Shown one piece after another: positions 1 to 9,169 of a stretch of DNA of 64,000 nt. The translations under genes were made by a program, and so were the position numbers. The DNA is from Bradyrhizobium sp. AZCC 2176. Its GTDB lineage: Bacteria > Pseudomonadota > Alphaproteobacteria > Rhizobiales > Xanthobacteraceae. Within the stretch, counting starts at the first letter, position 1, and the number at the start of each line of letters is the position of its first letter. The stretch lies in contig NZ_JAZHRX010000001.1 of NCBI RefSeq assembly GCF_036924645.1, positions 2,542,001-2,606,000 of the forward strand, in the 5' to 3' direction. The notes beneath the pieces are model-generated. The model searched no databases. It was not told the origin of the DNA and worked only from the letters and a program-made list of their open reading frames with translations.

Positions 1-1
1 C

Positions 2-418
2 GCGCCGAAACCCGCCGCTTCGCCAAGACACGTCGCGCCGGCGCGAAACGTAGCTCCTTCAAAACCAGAACCGCCGCCTCTGGCGCCGATCGGCCGCCGC
101 GAGCGGTCGCATCTGTCGCGCGGCCGCAAGGAGATCGACGCCCGGCTCGACCTGCACGGCATGACGCAGACAAGGGCGCATCGCGCGCTGTTTGGCTTCC
201 TGCAGCGAGCCCATCATGACGGGCTGACTTTTGTGCTCATCATCACCGGCAAGGGCAAGGTGGGTAGTGAGTCCGAACGCGGTGTGTTGCGCCGCCAGGT
301 GCCGCAATGGCTCGCCCTGCCGGAATTCCGTTCGCTGGTGGTCGGCTTCGAGGAAGCCCATATCGGCCACGGCGGCGAGGGCGCCTTGTATGTGCGGGTG
401 CGGCGGGCGCGAATCTAA
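2..418 (+). CDS. Smr domain protein (5' end outside window)
   Basis: The reading frame is open from the window edge, so the start codon lies upstream. The 138 visible residues begin with a low-complexity Ala/Pro/Arg linker. They continue into a Smr (small MutS-related) domain: LDLHGM at visible residues 49-54, TGKG at about 82-85, and a closing GGEGALYVRVRR-type strand. Smr domains are known as nucleic-acid nicking or binding modules; as a stand-alone protein (not fused to MutS) the role is usually unassigned. The stop overlaps the end of the convergent gene by 4 bases. Family assignment is firm and cellular role unknown. Confidence 0.9.
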   Translation, partial: APKPAASPRHVAPARNVAPSKPEPPPLAPIGRRERSHLSRGRKEIDARLDLHGMTQTRAHRALFGFLQRAHHDGLTFVLIITGKGKVGSESERGVLRRQVPQWLALPEFRSLVVGFEEAHIGHGGEGALYVRVRRARI

Positions 419-969
419 AACGGACGCGCGATCCCGACGCGCGGGATCAGGGTGACAATCCAGCCGAACATGATCGTCCCGCGATTATCCGCCGAGATTG
501 GCGGCGTGTCCTTCGAAGCCGGAAGCATCTTCACCGCGTGCAGGATCAAGAACAGACACACCGCCCAGTTCGAGATCCATCTGGAATAATCGAATACGAT
601 CGCAACATCACGAGATAGCCGAGGCTGACGATGACGATCGCGGCGGTGGGCGTCAACTGAAAGCGCGGCGCTCAAGTTGCGAAGATACCGCCAGAGCGGC
701 GCGTGCAGCCAGATCAGGAGCGCAAACACCGGCGCGCCGAGCAGGTTGTGCGGCAGGCGTTGCCAGGTATCCCAAAATTCCTTCGAGAGCGGCTGGTACC
801 AGATATAGCCAAAGCTCAGCAGCTTCGCTTGTGACGGGTCGGCCATCCGGCTGTGCAGATGCGCGACAAACTCCGCCTCCGGCACGGTGCCGTTGAATTG
901 CGCGGCGACGAAAAGCGCGCCCACTGCCACGAGCGATACAACGCCAGCGTCGATGTTCCGTCGGCTCAT
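415..969 (-). CDS. Integral membrane protein of unknown function with a compensated frameshift
   Basis: 184 residues from the ATG at 967-969. The N-terminal third has one hydrophobic helix, then a region rich in W/Y/P, then a helix around VFALLIWLHAPLWRYL. Near 600-680 the frame reads an implausible Arg/His/Asp-rich stretch (AHRRDRHRQPRLSRD), after which a good membrane helix (NWAVCLFLILHAV) resumes. Read one base over, the same DNA gives a clean helix (TAAIVIVSLGYLVM). This suggests two opposite one-base indels about 60 bases apart, either real or sequencing errors. No family recognised. The stop overlaps the convergent Smr gene by 4 bases. The start lies just before a palindromic repeat, so an upstream extension is unlikely. 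Confidence 0.6.
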   Translation of the reverse strand: MSRRNIDAGVVSLVAVGALFVAAQFNGTVPEAEFVAHLHSRMADPSQAKLLSFGYIWYQPLSKEFWDTWQRLPHNLLGAPVFALLIWLHAPLWRYLRNLSAALSVDAHRRDRHRQPRLSRDVAIVFDYSRWISNWAVCLFLILHAVKMLPASKDTPPISADNRGTIMFGWIVTLIPRVGIARPF

Positions 970-973
970 CCAT

Positions 974-1111
974 CGTCGTCCCGGCCAAGCGATAGCGCGA
1001 GCCCGGACCCATAACCACAGGCCAGCGTCACAAACGGGATAGCGGCCCCAGCGAAAGTACACAACGAACATTTGTTGTGGCTATGGGTCCCTGCTTTCCG
1101 CAGGGACGACG
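974..1111. repeat. Dispersed palindromic repeat (gtcgtccc...gggacgac type)
   Basis: Imperfect inverted repeat. The left arm starts CGTCGTCCC and includes GGACCCATAACCACA; the right arm reads TGTGGCTATGGGTCC and ends GCAGGGACGACG. It sits between hslU and the membrane protein gene. Such elements are common between genes in Bradyrhizobium-like genomes. Confidence 0.6.
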
Positions 1112-1130
1112 AGAGATGGGAGCCGTTTTC

Positions 1131-2432
1131 CTACAAAATGAACCGGCTCAAATCCGCGTTCTTGGCGAGGTCGCCGACATGCGTCTGCACGTAATCGGCA
1201 TCGACCTTGATGGTCTCGCCATGACGGTCCGGCGCGGCAAACGAAATCTCGTCGAGCACGCGCTCCATCACCGTCTGCAGCCGCCGCGCGCCGATGTTCT
1301 CGACCGTCGAATTGACAGCGACGGCGATGTCGGCCAGCGCGTCGATGGCGCCGTCGGTGATATCGAGCGTCACGCCTTCGGTGTGCATCAGCGCGACGTA
1401 TTGCTTGATCAGCGACGCCTCCGGCTCGGTCAGGATGCGCCGCATGTCGTCGCGGGTCAGCGCTTCCAGCTCGACGCGGATCGGCAGGCGGCCCTGCAGT
1501 TCCGGCAGCAGGTCCGAGGGTTTTGCGATATGAAACGCGCCCGAAGCGATGAACAGGACGTGGTCGGTCTTCACCGCCCCGTGCTTGGTCGTGACGGTGG
1601 TGCCTTCGATCAGCGGCAGCAGGTCGCGCTGCACGCCCTCGCGTGAGACGTCGCCGCCGAGGCGGTTTTCGCGCACGCAGATCTTGTCGATCTCGTCGAG
1701 GAACACGATGCCGTTGTTCTCGACCGCCGCGATCGCTTCCAGCACGAGCTGATCATTGTCGAGCAGCTTGTCGGATTCCTCGTTGACCAGGATTTCGTGC
1801 GAGCCCTCGACCGTCAGGCGGCGGGTCTTGGTCCGCCCGCCGAGCTTGCCGAAGATGTCGCCGATCGAAATCGCGCCCATCTGCGCGCCGGGCATGCCCG
1901 GGATCTCGAACATCGGCATGCCGCCGGAGGATTGTGTCTCGATCTCGATTTCCTTGTCGTTGAGTTCGCCGGCGCGCAGCTTCTTGCGGAAGGAATCGCG
2001 GGTCGCCGGGCTCGACGCGGGTCCGACCAGCGCGTCCAGCACGCGCTCCTCAGCGGCGAGCTGCGCGCGGGCCTGCACGTCCTTGCGCTTGCGCTCGCGG
2101 ACCTGGATGATCGCCACCTCGACGAGGTCGCGGATGATCTGCTCGACGTCGCGGCCGACATAGCCGACCTCGGTGAATTTGGTGGCTTCGACCTTGATGA
2201 AGGGTGCTCCGGCGAGCTTCGCCAGCCGCCGCGCGATCTCGGTCTTGCCGACGCCGGTCGGCCCGATCATCAGGATGTTCTTCGGCAGCACCTCTTCGCG
2301 AAGCGAGCCGGTGAGCTGCAGCCGCCGCCAGCGGTTGCGCAGCGCAATCGATACCGCGCGCTTGGCGTCGGCCTGGCCGACAATGAAGCGGTCGAGTTCA
2401 GAGACGATTTCACGGGGAGAAAAGTCGGTCAT
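1131..2432 (-). CDS. hslU: HslU, ATPase subunit of the HslUV protease
   Basis: AAA+ unfoldase that feeds substrates to the HslV peptidase in the cytoplasm, a heat-shock proteolysis system. 433 residues, normal for the family. Walker A GPTGVGKT is at 57-64, the pore-loop region GYVGRD at 90-95 and Walker B VFLDEID at 243-249, with the extra I-domain between them. The C-terminus ends in the hydrophobic tail (SRFIL) that docks into HslV. The start [10 protein letters not shown] at 2430-2432 was preferred over a frame-open ATG seven codons upstream because family members start here. It is the last gene of a minus-strand run hslV, GNAT, DUF2585, hslU. Confidence 0.97.
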   Translation of the reverse strand: MTDFSPREIVSELDRFIVGQADAKRAVSIALRNRWRRLQLTGSLREEVLPKNILMIGPTGVGKTEIARRLAKLAGAPFIKVEATKFTEVGYVGRDVEQIIRDLVEVAIIQVRERKRKDVQARAQLAAEERVLDALVGPASSPATRDSFRKKLRAGELNDKEIEIETQSSGGMPMFEIPGMPGAQMGAISIGDIFGKLGGRTKTRRLTVEGSHEILVNEESDKLLDNDQLVLEAIAAVENNGIVFLDEIDKICVRENRLGGDVSREGVQRDLLPLIEGTTVTTKHGAVKTDHVLFIASGAFHIAKPSDLLPELQGRLPIRVELEALTRDDMRRILTEPEASLIKQYVALMHTEGVTLDITDGAIDALADIAVAVNSTVENIGARRLQTVMERVLDEISFAAPDRHGETIKVDADYVQTHVGDLAKNADLSRFIL

Positions 2433-2483
2433 GTGTCCTAGGTAGGCGTCCAATGTTGCGAGAGCAAGCCGGGGACGGAGCCG

Positions 2484-3095
2484 TTAGATGATCGGCGGCC
2501 CGCCCTGCCATAGCTTGATTGCCTCGAGGGGGTGAATCAGCATGATAATGTTGAGCGTCAGATTGTCGCGAATGTGGAGCGCCATCACGAGCTCGAACAG
2601 CAGTGCAAGCGCCACGGTGACGGCCACCGGAAGCTTTTTTGCCAGCAGGAAGCCCCCGATCATCGCGACCGAGTCGGAGATCGAATTGACGATGGTATCG
2701 CCGAAATAATCCAGCGAGATCGTTCCCGCACGGTAACGATTGATGATCCAGTCGGAATTCTCGACCAGTTCCCAGCCGCCCTCCACCAGCATGGCAAGAA
2801 TCAGGCGGCCCTGCCAGCCGAGGCGAGGGAAGGCGAGGAAGGCTGCGCCATAAAACAGGATGCCGTGCAGGATGTGCGACAGCGTATACCAGTCGACGAT
2901 GTGCTGCGAATTTTCCGAACTCTGCACCACGCCGTGCCAGAGCTTGACATAACCGCAGGCGCAGATCGGCAGGCGCCCCATCCCATACAGGATCGCAGCC
3001 TGAGCGGCGAGGATACCGGCCGCGATCGACAGCCAGTGCCAGCCTGAAAGCGTGCGGGTAACCGGCGCCTTGTCGATACTGCTGGTGGAGGTCAT
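2484..3095 (-). CDS. DUF2585 (UPF0314) membrane protein
   Basis: 203 residues with about four to five hydrophobic segments: [44 protein letters not shown] and [17 protein letters not shown]. The conserved polar signature [18 protein letters not shown] lies mid-protein. The match to the alphaproteobacterial DUF2585 family is recognised from the overall pattern ([25 protein letters not shown]); the family has no known function. Its ATG overlaps the stop of the upstream GNAT gene (ATGA), so the two are probably translationally coupled. It lies between hslV and hslU. Confidence 0.88.
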   Translation of the reverse strand: MTSTSSIDKAPVTRTLSGWHWLSIAAGILAAQAAILYGMGRLPICACGYVKLWHGVVQSSENSQHIVDWYTLSHILHGILFYGAAFLAFPRLGWQGRLILAMLVEGGWELVENSDWIINRYRAGTISLDYFGDTIVNSISDSVAMIGGFLLAKKLPVAVTVALALLFELVMALHIRDNLTLNIIMLIHPLEAIKLWQGGPPII

Positions 3096-3577
3096 GGGTT
3101 GCGGACCATCAAGAGGGCGGGGCCATCGGGCGTATCGACCATACCAGACTTTTCAAAGCCCGCTTTCTGATAAGCGCGAATAGCACGGGCATTGGCCGGA
3201 TCGGGATCGGTGACAATGCGCGGCGCGCCATTCCGCAGGCGCTCGTCGACGAAGGCACGAATGAGCGCCGAACCATGGCCGCGCTCGATCATGTCGGGCT
3301 CGCCGACGAACAGGTCGATGCCGCGGGTGCCGCACGGATGTTCGCCAAAGCCCGAATTCCACGCGGTCAGGTCGTAGCACTGCAGATAGGCGAAATCGCG
3401 GCTTCCCGCCGAGACGATGAACTGATCCATCGCGGGTTCATCGAGGTCGCCGCTGACCAGATCATATTGCTCGGACGGATCGCCCCACCATTCCCGGACG
3501 TGGGGCCGTGCGAGCCATTGCCGGATCAGCGGCAGGTCGGCTGTAGTCATTGGGCGGAAGGCATAATCCGTCGCCAT
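3092..3577 (-). CDS. GNAT family N-acetyltransferase, AAC(6')-like
   Basis: 161 residues covering a whole GNAT fold. Near the N-terminus it has the [24 protein letters not shown] signature typical of aminoglycoside 6'-acetyltransferase-like and MbtK/IucB-like acyltransferases. The acetyl-CoA binding region is [12 protein letters not shown], followed by the [18 protein letters not shown] motif. The substrate cannot be read from sequence, and aminoglycoside resistance should not be assumed. It lies 15 bases after hslV and overlaps DUF2585 by 4 bases, so it is probably in one operon with them. Confidence 0.85.
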   Translation of the reverse strand: MATDYAFRPMTTADLPLIRQWLARPHVREWWGDPSEQYDLVSGDLDEPAMDQFIVSAGSRDFAYLQCYDLTAWNSGFGEHPCGTRGIDLFVGEPDMIERGHGSALIRAFVDERLRNGAPRIVTDPDPANARAIRAYQKAGFEKSGMVDTPDGPALLMVRNP

Positions 3578-3592
3578 GATCGACGAGCTTTC

Positions 3593-4144
3593 TCAGAGCG
3601 TTTCGATCGTGACGTTGCGGTTGGTGTAGACGCAGATGTCGGCGGCGATATCGAGCGCGCGGCGCACGATGGTCTCGGCATCCTTGTCGGTGTCGACCAG
3701 CGCCCGGGCTGCTGCCAGGGCGTAATTGCCGCCGGAGCCGATCGCCATCACGCCCGCTTCCGGCTCCAGCACGTCGCCGGTGCCGGTCAGGACCAGCGAA
3801 ACGTCCCTGTCGGCAACGATCATCATCGCCTCCAGCCGGCGCAGATAGCGGTCGGTCCGCCAGTCCTTGGCGAGCTCGACCGCCGCCCGGGTCAATTGCC
3901 CCGGATACTGCTCGAGCTTGTTTTCCAGCCGCTCGAACAGGGTAAAGGCGTCGGCAGTTGCCCCGGCAAAGCCGCCGATGACGTCGCCCTTGCCGATTTT
4001 GCGGACCTTTTTGGCATTGGCCTTGATGACAGTCTGGCCGATCGAGACCTGGCCGTCGCCACCGATTACCACCTTGCCGCCCTTGCGAACCGTCAAAATC
4101 GTGGTGCCGTGCCAGATCGGCAGGTTGTTTTCAGATGCTTGCAT
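3593..4144 (-). CDS. hslV: HslV, peptidase subunit of the HslUV protease
   Basis: N-terminal nucleophile threonine peptidase that forms the proteolytic dodecamer of HslUV. 183 residues. The propeptide ends at HG and the mature protein would begin at Thr14 (TTILTV). The conserved GGDGQVS and KVRKIG segments follow, and [14 protein letters not shown] is near the end. It is divergent from hisB with a 192-base gap that must hold both promoters. Probably first gene of the run hslV-GNAT-DUF2585-hslU. Confidence 0.97.
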   Translation of the reverse strand: MQASENNLPIWHGTTILTVRKGGKVVIGGDGQVSIGQTVIKANAKKVRKIGKGDVIGGFAGATADAFTLFERLENKLEQYPGQLTRAAVELAKDWRTDRYLRRLEAMMIVADRDVSLVLTGTGDVLEPEAGVMAIGSGGNYALAAARALVDTDKDAETIVRRALDIAADICVYTNRNVTIETL

Positions 4145-4336
4145 GAATTGCCCTCGTTCCCATCAGATTTAGGGGCTGGCGGGGAGGGTTACAATCGCGG
4201 GATTCAGCGGCGATTTTGATCACCATAGGCCGAAGTTCAGCCTCCAAAAGCGTCATCCCGCAGTAGCGAAGGCGACATCCGCCTGTTAAAAGGGCCGCGT
4301 TTTCGGCCCCCAAGCGGCCCAAGGGAAGCAGATTTC

Positions 4337-4930
4337 ATGCGCACGGCGTCCATCAAGCGCAAGACCAAGGAAACCGACATTGAGGTCGCGGTGAACCTCG
4401 ACGGGTCAGGCGTGTCCAAGGTTTCGACCGGTATCGGCTTTTTCGACCATATGCTCGATCTGCTGGCCCGGCATTCCCGCATCGACATCACCGTGAAGGC
4501 CGATGGCGACCTCCATGTCGACCACCACCACACCACCGAGGACGTCGGCATCGCGCTGGGGCAGGCCGTGAAACAGGCGCTCGGGACCATGGCCGGCATC
4601 ACCCGCTATGCCTCGATCCACATGCCGATGGACGAGACGCTGTCGCGTGTGGTGATCGACATTTCCGGCCGGCCGGTGCTGGTGTTCAAGGTCGATTTTC
4701 CGCGCGACAAGGTCGGTCAGTTCGATACCGAGCTGGTGCGCGAATGGTTCAACGCCTTCACCATTAACGCCGGCGTGACTTTGCACGTCGAGACCCTATA
4801 TGGCGAGAACAGCCATCATATCGCCGAATCCTGTTTTAAGGGTCTGGCGAGGGCGCTTCGTGCCGCGGTTGCGATCGACCCCCGCAACGCAGGCGAAGTG
4901 CCTTCCACCAAGGGTCAGCTCGGCGGCTGA
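4337..4930 (+). CDS. hisB: Imidazoleglycerol-phosphate dehydratase
   Basis: Catalyses dehydration of imidazole glycerol phosphate to imidazole acetol phosphate (histidine step 6). 197 residues, monofunctional (no phosphatase domain). The metal-binding histidine motifs are DHHHTTED at 62-69 and NSHHIAE at 158-164, and GFFDHML is at 35-41. The purine-rich stretch AAGGGAAG lies about 9 bases before the ATG. First gene of the his cluster on the plus strand, divergent from hslV. Confidence 0.97.
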   Translation: MRTASIKRKTKETDIEVAVNLDGSGVSKVSTGIGFFDHMLDLLARHSRIDITVKADGDLHVDHHHTTEDVGIALGQAVKQALGTMAGITRYASIHMPMDETLSRVVIDISGRPVLVFKVDFPRDKVGQFDTELVREWFNAFTINAGVTLHVETLYGENSHHIAESCFKGLARALRAAVAIDPRNAGEVPSTKGQLGG

Positions 4931-4969
4931 TTTCTTGTTCGCGTTTTTGGTTCGCGGCGGAGAGGTTCG

Positions 4970-5503
4970 ATGCCGGTCTACACAGTGCATGCTCCCGTAG
5001 CCAACGGCGCCGATCTTGCGGCGACCGACAAGTTTGTCTTTGTCCGTGACGGTTTCCATTTCTGGGCTGCGGTTGCGAGCGCGATCTGGCTGTTGTGGCA
5101 TCGGCTGTGGCTGGCCCTGATCGGCTGGATCGTTCTGATGATCGCCATCCAGTTCGGGATGTCGGCGCTGGGCGCCAGCCGCGGCACGATCTTCATGGTC
5201 GACGCCCTGATTGCGATCCTGATGGGCTTCGAAGCGGCAAGCCTGCGGCGCTGGACGCTGTCGCGGCGCAAGTGGCGCCTGCTCGACATCGTGGTAGCCG
5301 ACGACGAGGAAGCTGCCGAACACCGGTTCTTCGAACGCTGGACCGGCCGGCAGCGCGGGCTCACCATCGACCAATATGCGGTCGATCGCGGCGGGCCGCC
5401 GCCGACCCGCAACATTCCGGGCCAGTCGTTCTCCAAACCGCCGCCGCCATTGCCGCAAGGCGGGATCATCGGCCTGTTTCCGGAACCGGGAGGGCCGCGA
5501 TGA
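4970..5503 (+). CDS. DUF2628 membrane protein inside the his operon
   Basis: 177 residues. It starts with a short cytosolic segment (MPVYTVHAP) followed by [18 protein letters not shown], a first membrane span, and two further spans to about residue 80. A charged tail contains [25 protein letters not shown] and ends in a Pro/Gly-rich region. The pattern fits DUF2628, a family of unknown function. Its stop overlaps the hisH start (ATGA at 5500-5503), so it is translationally coupled to histidine biosynthesis. Confidence 0.85.
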   Translation: MPVYTVHAPVANGADLAATDKFVFVRDGFHFWAAVASAIWLLWHRLWLALIGWIVLMIAIQFGMSALGASRGTIFMVDALIAILMGFEAASLRRWTLSRRKWRLLDIVVADDEEAAEHRFFERWTGRQRGLTIDQYAVDRGGPPPTRNIPGQSFSKPPPPLPQGGIIGLFPEPGGPR

Positions 5504-6150
5504 GCGTTGCGATCGTCGATTACGGCTCGGGCAATCTTCACTCGGCGGCAAAGGCCTTCGAGCGGGCCTCGCGGAGCATGGAAGATCCGCAGAAGGTCAT
5601 AGTGACGCGCGATCCCGAAGCCGTGTACCGCGCTGACCGCATCGTGCTGCCCGGCGTCGGCGCCTTCGCCGATTGCCGCCGCGGCCTCGACGCGGTGGAC
5701 GGCATGCTGGAAGCGATGACGGAAGCCGTACGCGTCAAGGCGCGGCCGTTCTTCGGCATCTGCGTCGGCATGCAGTTGATGGCCACCCGCGGCAAGGAGC
5801 ACGTCGTAACCGAGGGCTTCAACTGGATCGCAGGCGACGTCGAGAAAATTTCGCCGCGCGAGGAGAACCTGAAAATTCCGCACATGGGCTGGAATACGCT
5901 CGACATGATCCGCGAGCACCCGGTGCTGGAGCGGCTGCTGCTCGGGCCGAAGGGACGCCATGCCTATTTCGTGCACTCCTATCACCTCAATGCCTCCAAC
6001 GAGGCCGACGTGCTGGCGCGCGCCGATTACGGCGGGCCGGTGACGGCGATCGTGGGCAAGGACACCGCGATCGGCACGCAGTTTCACCCCGAGAAGAGCC
6101 AACGCTTCGGCCTGGCCCTGATCTCGAATTTCCTGAAGTGGAAGCCGTGA
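5500..6150 (+). CDS. hisH: Imidazole glycerol phosphate synthase, glutamine amidotransferase subunit
   Basis: Supplies ammonia to HisF. 216 residues of the class I glutamine amidotransferase fold. [10 protein letters not shown] is at the N-terminus, the nucleophile elbow GICVGMQ has Cys88, and the remaining triad residues His196 and Glu198 are in QFHPEKS. The start ATG is inside the DUF2628 stop overlap. The stop TGA (6148-6150) overlaps the GTG start of hisA. Confidence 0.97.
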   Translation: MSVAIVDYGSGNLHSAAKAFERASRSMEDPQKVIVTRDPEAVYRADRIVLPGVGAFADCRRGLDAVDGMLEAMTEAVRVKARPFFGICVGMQLMATRGKEHVVTEGFNWIAGDVEKISPREENLKIPHMGWNTLDMIREHPVLERLLLGPKGRHAYFVHSYHLNASNEADVLARADYGGPVTAIVGKDTAIGTQFHPEKSQRFGLALISNFLKWKP

Positions 6151-6887
6151 TACTCTTTCCCGCCGTCGACCTGAAAAACGGCCAGTGCGTGCGCCTCGAA
6201 CAGGGCGACATGGCGCGCGTGACCGTATTCAACCTCGATCCCGCGGCGCAGGCGCGGTCCTTCGCCGAGCAGGGATTCGAATATCTGCACGTCGTCGATC
6301 TCGACGGCGCCTTTGCCGGCAAGCCGATGAACGCGCTGGCGGTCGAGGCGATGCTCAAGGCCGTCACCATGCCGGTGCAGCTCGGCGGCGGCATTCGCGA
6401 TCTCAAAACCGTCGAAGCCTGGCTCGACAAGGGCATCGCCCGCGTCATCATCGGCACCGCTGCGGTGCGCGATCCGGAATTGGTGAAGAGCGCCGCGAAA
6501 AAATTTCCCGGCCGTGTCGCGGTCGGCCTCGACGCCCGCGATGGCAAGGTCGCGGTGGAAGGCTGGGCCGAGACCTCGCAGGTAACCGCGCTCGAAATCG
6601 CGCAGCGGTTCGAGGATGCCGGCGTTGCCGCCATCATCTTCACCGACATCGCGCGCGACGGCCTGCTGAAGGGTCTTAACCTCGATGCGACGATTGCGCT
6701 GGCCGAGCGCATCTCTATCCCCGTCATTGCGTCCGGCGGGTTTGCATCCATTGAGGACGTCAAGGCGCTGCTGCAGCCGCGCGCCAAAAAGCTCGCCGGC
6801 GCCATTGCCGGCCGTGCGCTCTATGACGGCCGGCTCGATCCCGCCGCCGCGCTGACACTGATCCGCAACGCGCGCGCCGCGGCCTAG
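6147..6887 (+). CDS. hisA: ProFAR isomerase (HisA)
   Basis: 1-(5-phosphoribosyl)-5-[(5-phosphoribosylamino)methylideneamino]imidazole-4-carboxamide isomerase, a TIM barrel. 246 residues. A GTG start at 6147 was chosen because it gives the conserved beginning [11 protein letters not shown] right away and overlaps the hisH stop by 4 bases. The catalytic Asp is in PAVDLKNG (about residue 8), the phosphate-binding motif is LGGGIRD, and the second catalytic Asp is in FTDIARDG. HisF follows after 10 bases. Confidence 0.96.
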   Translation: MILFPAVDLKNGQCVRLEQGDMARVTVFNLDPAAQARSFAEQGFEYLHVVDLDGAFAGKPMNALAVEAMLKAVTMPVQLGGGIRDLKTVEAWLDKGIARVIIGTAAVRDPELVKSAAKKFPGRVAVGLDARDGKVAVEGWAETSQVTALEIAQRFEDAGVAAIIFTDIARDGLLKGLNLDATIALAERISIPVIASGGFASIEDVKALLQPRAKKLAGAIAGRALYDGRLDPAAALTLIRNARAAA

Positions 6888-6897
6888 GAGTTTTGCG

Positions 6898-7674
6898 ATG
6901 TTCAAGGTTCGCGTCATCCCCTGTCTCGACGTCAAGGACGGAAGGGTGGTCAAGGGCGTCAACTTCGTCGATCTGCGCGATGCCGGCGATCCCGTCGAGG
7001 CCGCGATTGCGTACGACGCCGCCGGCGCCGACGAATTGTGCTTCCTCGACATCACCGCGACTCACGAGAATCGCGGCACCATGCTGGACGTCGTCCGCCG
7101 CACGGCGGAGGCCTGCTTCATGCCGCTGACGGTCGGCGGTGGCGTGCGCACCATCGATGACATCAGGACGCTGCTGCGGTACGGGGCCGACAAGGTCTCG
7201 ATCAACTCCGCGGCCGTCTCCAACCGCGAATTCGTCAAGCAGTCGGCCGAAAAATTCGGCGAGCAGTGCATCGTGGTCGCGATCGACGCCAAGCGGGTCA
7301 AGCGCGCCGGCGGCGGTGAGCGCTGGGAGATCTTCACCCATGGCGGGCGCAACTCTACCGGGATCGACGCCATCGAATACGCGCAGGAAGTTGTCTCGCT
7401 CGGCGCCGGCGAAATCCTGCTGACCTCGATGGACCGCGACGGCACAAGGCAGGGGTTCGATCTGCCGCTGACGCAAGCCATCGCCGACAGTGTCCCCGTA
7501 CCGGTCATCGCCTCCGGCGGTGTCGGCAATCTCGACCACCTCGTCGACGGCATCCGCCACGGCCACGCCACCGCGGTGCTGGCGGCCTCGATATTCCACT
7601 TCGGCGAATTTACCATACGCCAAGCCAAGGAGCACATGGTGCGCGCCGGGCTGCCGATGCGGCTCGATCCCTGA
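6898..7674 (+). CDS. hisF: Imidazole glycerol phosphate synthase, cyclase subunit
   Basis: Cyclase partner of HisH, producing imidazole glycerol phosphate and AICAR. 258 residues, TIM barrel. Catalytic Asp11 is in [14 protein letters not shown] and the second catalytic Asp is in LTSMDRDGT. The phosphate-binding segments are VGGGVRT and ASGGVGN. It is preceded by GGAG 8 bases before the ATG. Paralogue of HisA just upstream. Confidence 0.97.
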   Translation: MFKVRVIPCLDVKDGRVVKGVNFVDLRDAGDPVEAAIAYDAAGADELCFLDITATHENRGTMLDVVRRTAEACFMPLTVGGGVRTIDDIRTLLRYGADKVSINSAAVSNREFVKQSAEKFGEQCIVVAIDAKRVKRAGGGERWEIFTHGGRNSTGIDAIEYAQEVVSLGAGEILLTSMDRDGTRQGFDLPLTQAIADSVPVPVIASGGVGNLDHLVDGIRHGHATAVLAASIFHFGEFTIRQAKEHMVRAGLPMRLDP

Positions 7675-7757
7675 CGACTCGCCGTCACAAAAGTGCTAAG
7701 TCCCTCTCTGGGGCGGCGCCTTGGTCTTCGGCCGGGCGCGAGTGTTGAGTTCGGTTG

Positions 7758-8081
7758 ATGTCGCGTTTCACGATCCATGATCTGGCCGCTACCATCGATG
7801 CACGGGCCGCATCGGGAGGCGAGGCGTCCTATACCCGCAAACTGCTCGACAAGGGCGCGGAGCACTGCGCCAAGAAGCTGGGCGAGGAAGCGGTCGAGAC
7901 CGTGATCGCGGCCGTCGAGGACGATCGGGACCATCTGATCGCCGAAAGCGCCGACCTGCTGTTTCACCTGCTGGTGCTTTTGAAGGCGCGCGGCATCAAG
8001 CTCGAAGAGGTCGAGGCCGCGCTGGCGCAGCGGACGTCGATGTCCGGGCTCGAGGAAAAGGCGTCGCGCAAGCGCGACTAG
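7758..8081 (+). CDS. hisE: Phosphoribosyl-ATP pyrophosphatase
   Basis: Hydrolyses PR-ATP to PR-AMP (histidine step 2). 107 residues, with the all-alpha MazG-like signature KLLDKGAEHCAKKLGEEAVE and ESADLLFHLLVLL. It is separate from hisI, which is not in this window. The ATG at 7758 is one codon after an in-frame TTG and fits the family start. Followed 15 bases later by coaA. Confidence 0.95.
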   Translation: MSRFTIHDLAATIDARAASGGEASYTRKLLDKGAEHCAKKLGEEAVETVIAAVEDDRDHLIAESADLLFHLLVLLKARGIKLEEVEAALAQRTSMSGLEEKASRKRD

Positions 8082-8096
8082 CCGAAGGGGCAGTTC

Positions 8097-9053
8097 ATGG
8101 ATATCCGGACCACCGAACAGCAATACAATCCCTACCGCATCTTCACCCGCGAGCAGTGGGCGCGGTTGCGCGACGATACGCCGATGACGCTGGAGCCGGG
8201 TGAGTTCGAGCGGCTGCGTTCGATGCACGATCGCCTCGACATGCAGGAGGTCGAGGACATCTACCTGCCGCTGTCGCGGCTGTTGTCGATCTATGTCGAC
8301 GCCATGCATCGCCTCTACCAGGCGCAGCGCCAGTTCCTCGGCATCCGCGACCGCAAGGTGCCCTATATCATCGGCGTCGCCGGGTCGGTCGCGGTCGGCA
8401 AATCGACCACCGCGCGCGTGCTGCAGGCACTCCTGGCGCGCTGGTCGCCGCGGCCCAAGGTGGACCTGGTGACGACCGACGGTTTTCTGTTTCCCAATGC
8501 CGTGCTGGAGCGGCAGGGGCTGATGCAGAAAAAGGGCTTTCCGGAGAGCTACGACCTGCCGATGCTGCTGTCGTTCCTCTCCGACATCAAGGCCGGCCGC
8601 CGGCCGGTGCGCGCGCCGGTATATTCCCATCTGGTCTACGACATCGTGCCGAACCAGTGGATCGAGGTCGATCGCCCCGACATCCTGATCGTCGAGGGCG
8701 TCAACGTGCTGCAGACCGGCCGCCTGCCGCGCGACGGCAAGGCGGTGCCCGTGGTGTCCGACTTCTTCGACTTCTCGGTTTATATCGACGCCGAGGAGCC
8801 GGTGCTGCGCGAATGGTATGTGCGGCGCTTCCTTGCGCTGCGGGACACCGCGTTCCACGATCCCAAATCGTACTTCCATCGCTACGCGGTGCTTTCGGAC
8901 GAGGAGGCCACGGCGACCGCGATCGCGATCTGGGAGCGCACCAACCTCGCCAATCTCGAAGACAATATTTTGCCGACCCGGCCGCGCGCGACCCTGATCC
9001 TGAAAAAGCGCGCCGACCACCTGGTCGAGACGGTCGCGCTGCGGCGGCTGTAG
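8097..9053 (+). CDS. coaA: Pantothenate kinase, type I
   Basis: First and committed step of coenzyme A synthesis: ATP-dependent phosphorylation of pantothenate. 318 residues. The P-loop GSVAVGKS is at 96-103, and the family's conserved [12 protein letters not shown] start and DGFLFPN and GFPESYD motifs are present. It is close behind hisE, with AAGGGGCAG before the ATG. Type I enzymes are normally feedback-inhibited by CoA. Confidence 0.97.
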   Translation: MDIRTTEQQYNPYRIFTREQWARLRDDTPMTLEPGEFERLRSMHDRLDMQEVEDIYLPLSRLLSIYVDAMHRLYQAQRQFLGIRDRKVPYIIGVAGSVAVGKSTTARVLQALLARWSPRPKVDLVTTDGFLFPNAVLERQGLMQKKGFPESYDLPMLLSFLSDIKAGRRPVRAPVYSHLVYDIVPNQWIEVDRPDILIVEGVNVLQTGRLPRDGKAVPVVSDFFDFSVYIDAEEPVLREWYVRRFLALRDTAFHDPKSYFHRYAVLSDEEATATAIAIWERTNLANLEDNILPTRPRATLILKKRADHLVETVALRRL

Positions 9054-9068
9054 TCGCCGTCGAAGTTC

Positions 9069-9154
9069 GTAGGGTGGGCAAAGGCGCAACGCGCCGTGCC
9101 CACCGTTTCTTGCTTGTAGCTCATGGTGGGCACGCTTCGCTTTGCCCACCCTAC
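9069..9154. repeat. Palindromic repeat, GTAGGGTGGGCAAAG family (copy 1)
   Basis: Arms GTAGGGTGGGCAAAG and CTTTGCCCACCCTAC flank a loop of about 55 bases that itself pairs (GTGCCCACC with GGTGGGCAC). Located in the convergent gap between coaA and the hybrid kinase, where it could also act as a transcription terminator. Two more copies occur in this window. Confidence 0.85.
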
Positions 9155-9169
9155 AAGTCCTTCAATACT

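Noticed and set aside
3092..3577. Aminoglycoside resistance gene
   Set aside because: The GNAT protein resembles AAC(6') enzymes only at the level of the fold and N-terminal signature; a chromosomal housekeeping position makes resistance an unsupported claim.
7062..9149. A 695-residue open frame on the minus strand over hisF, hisE and coaA
   Set aside because: Antisense to three well-identified genes; composition typical of a shadow frame.
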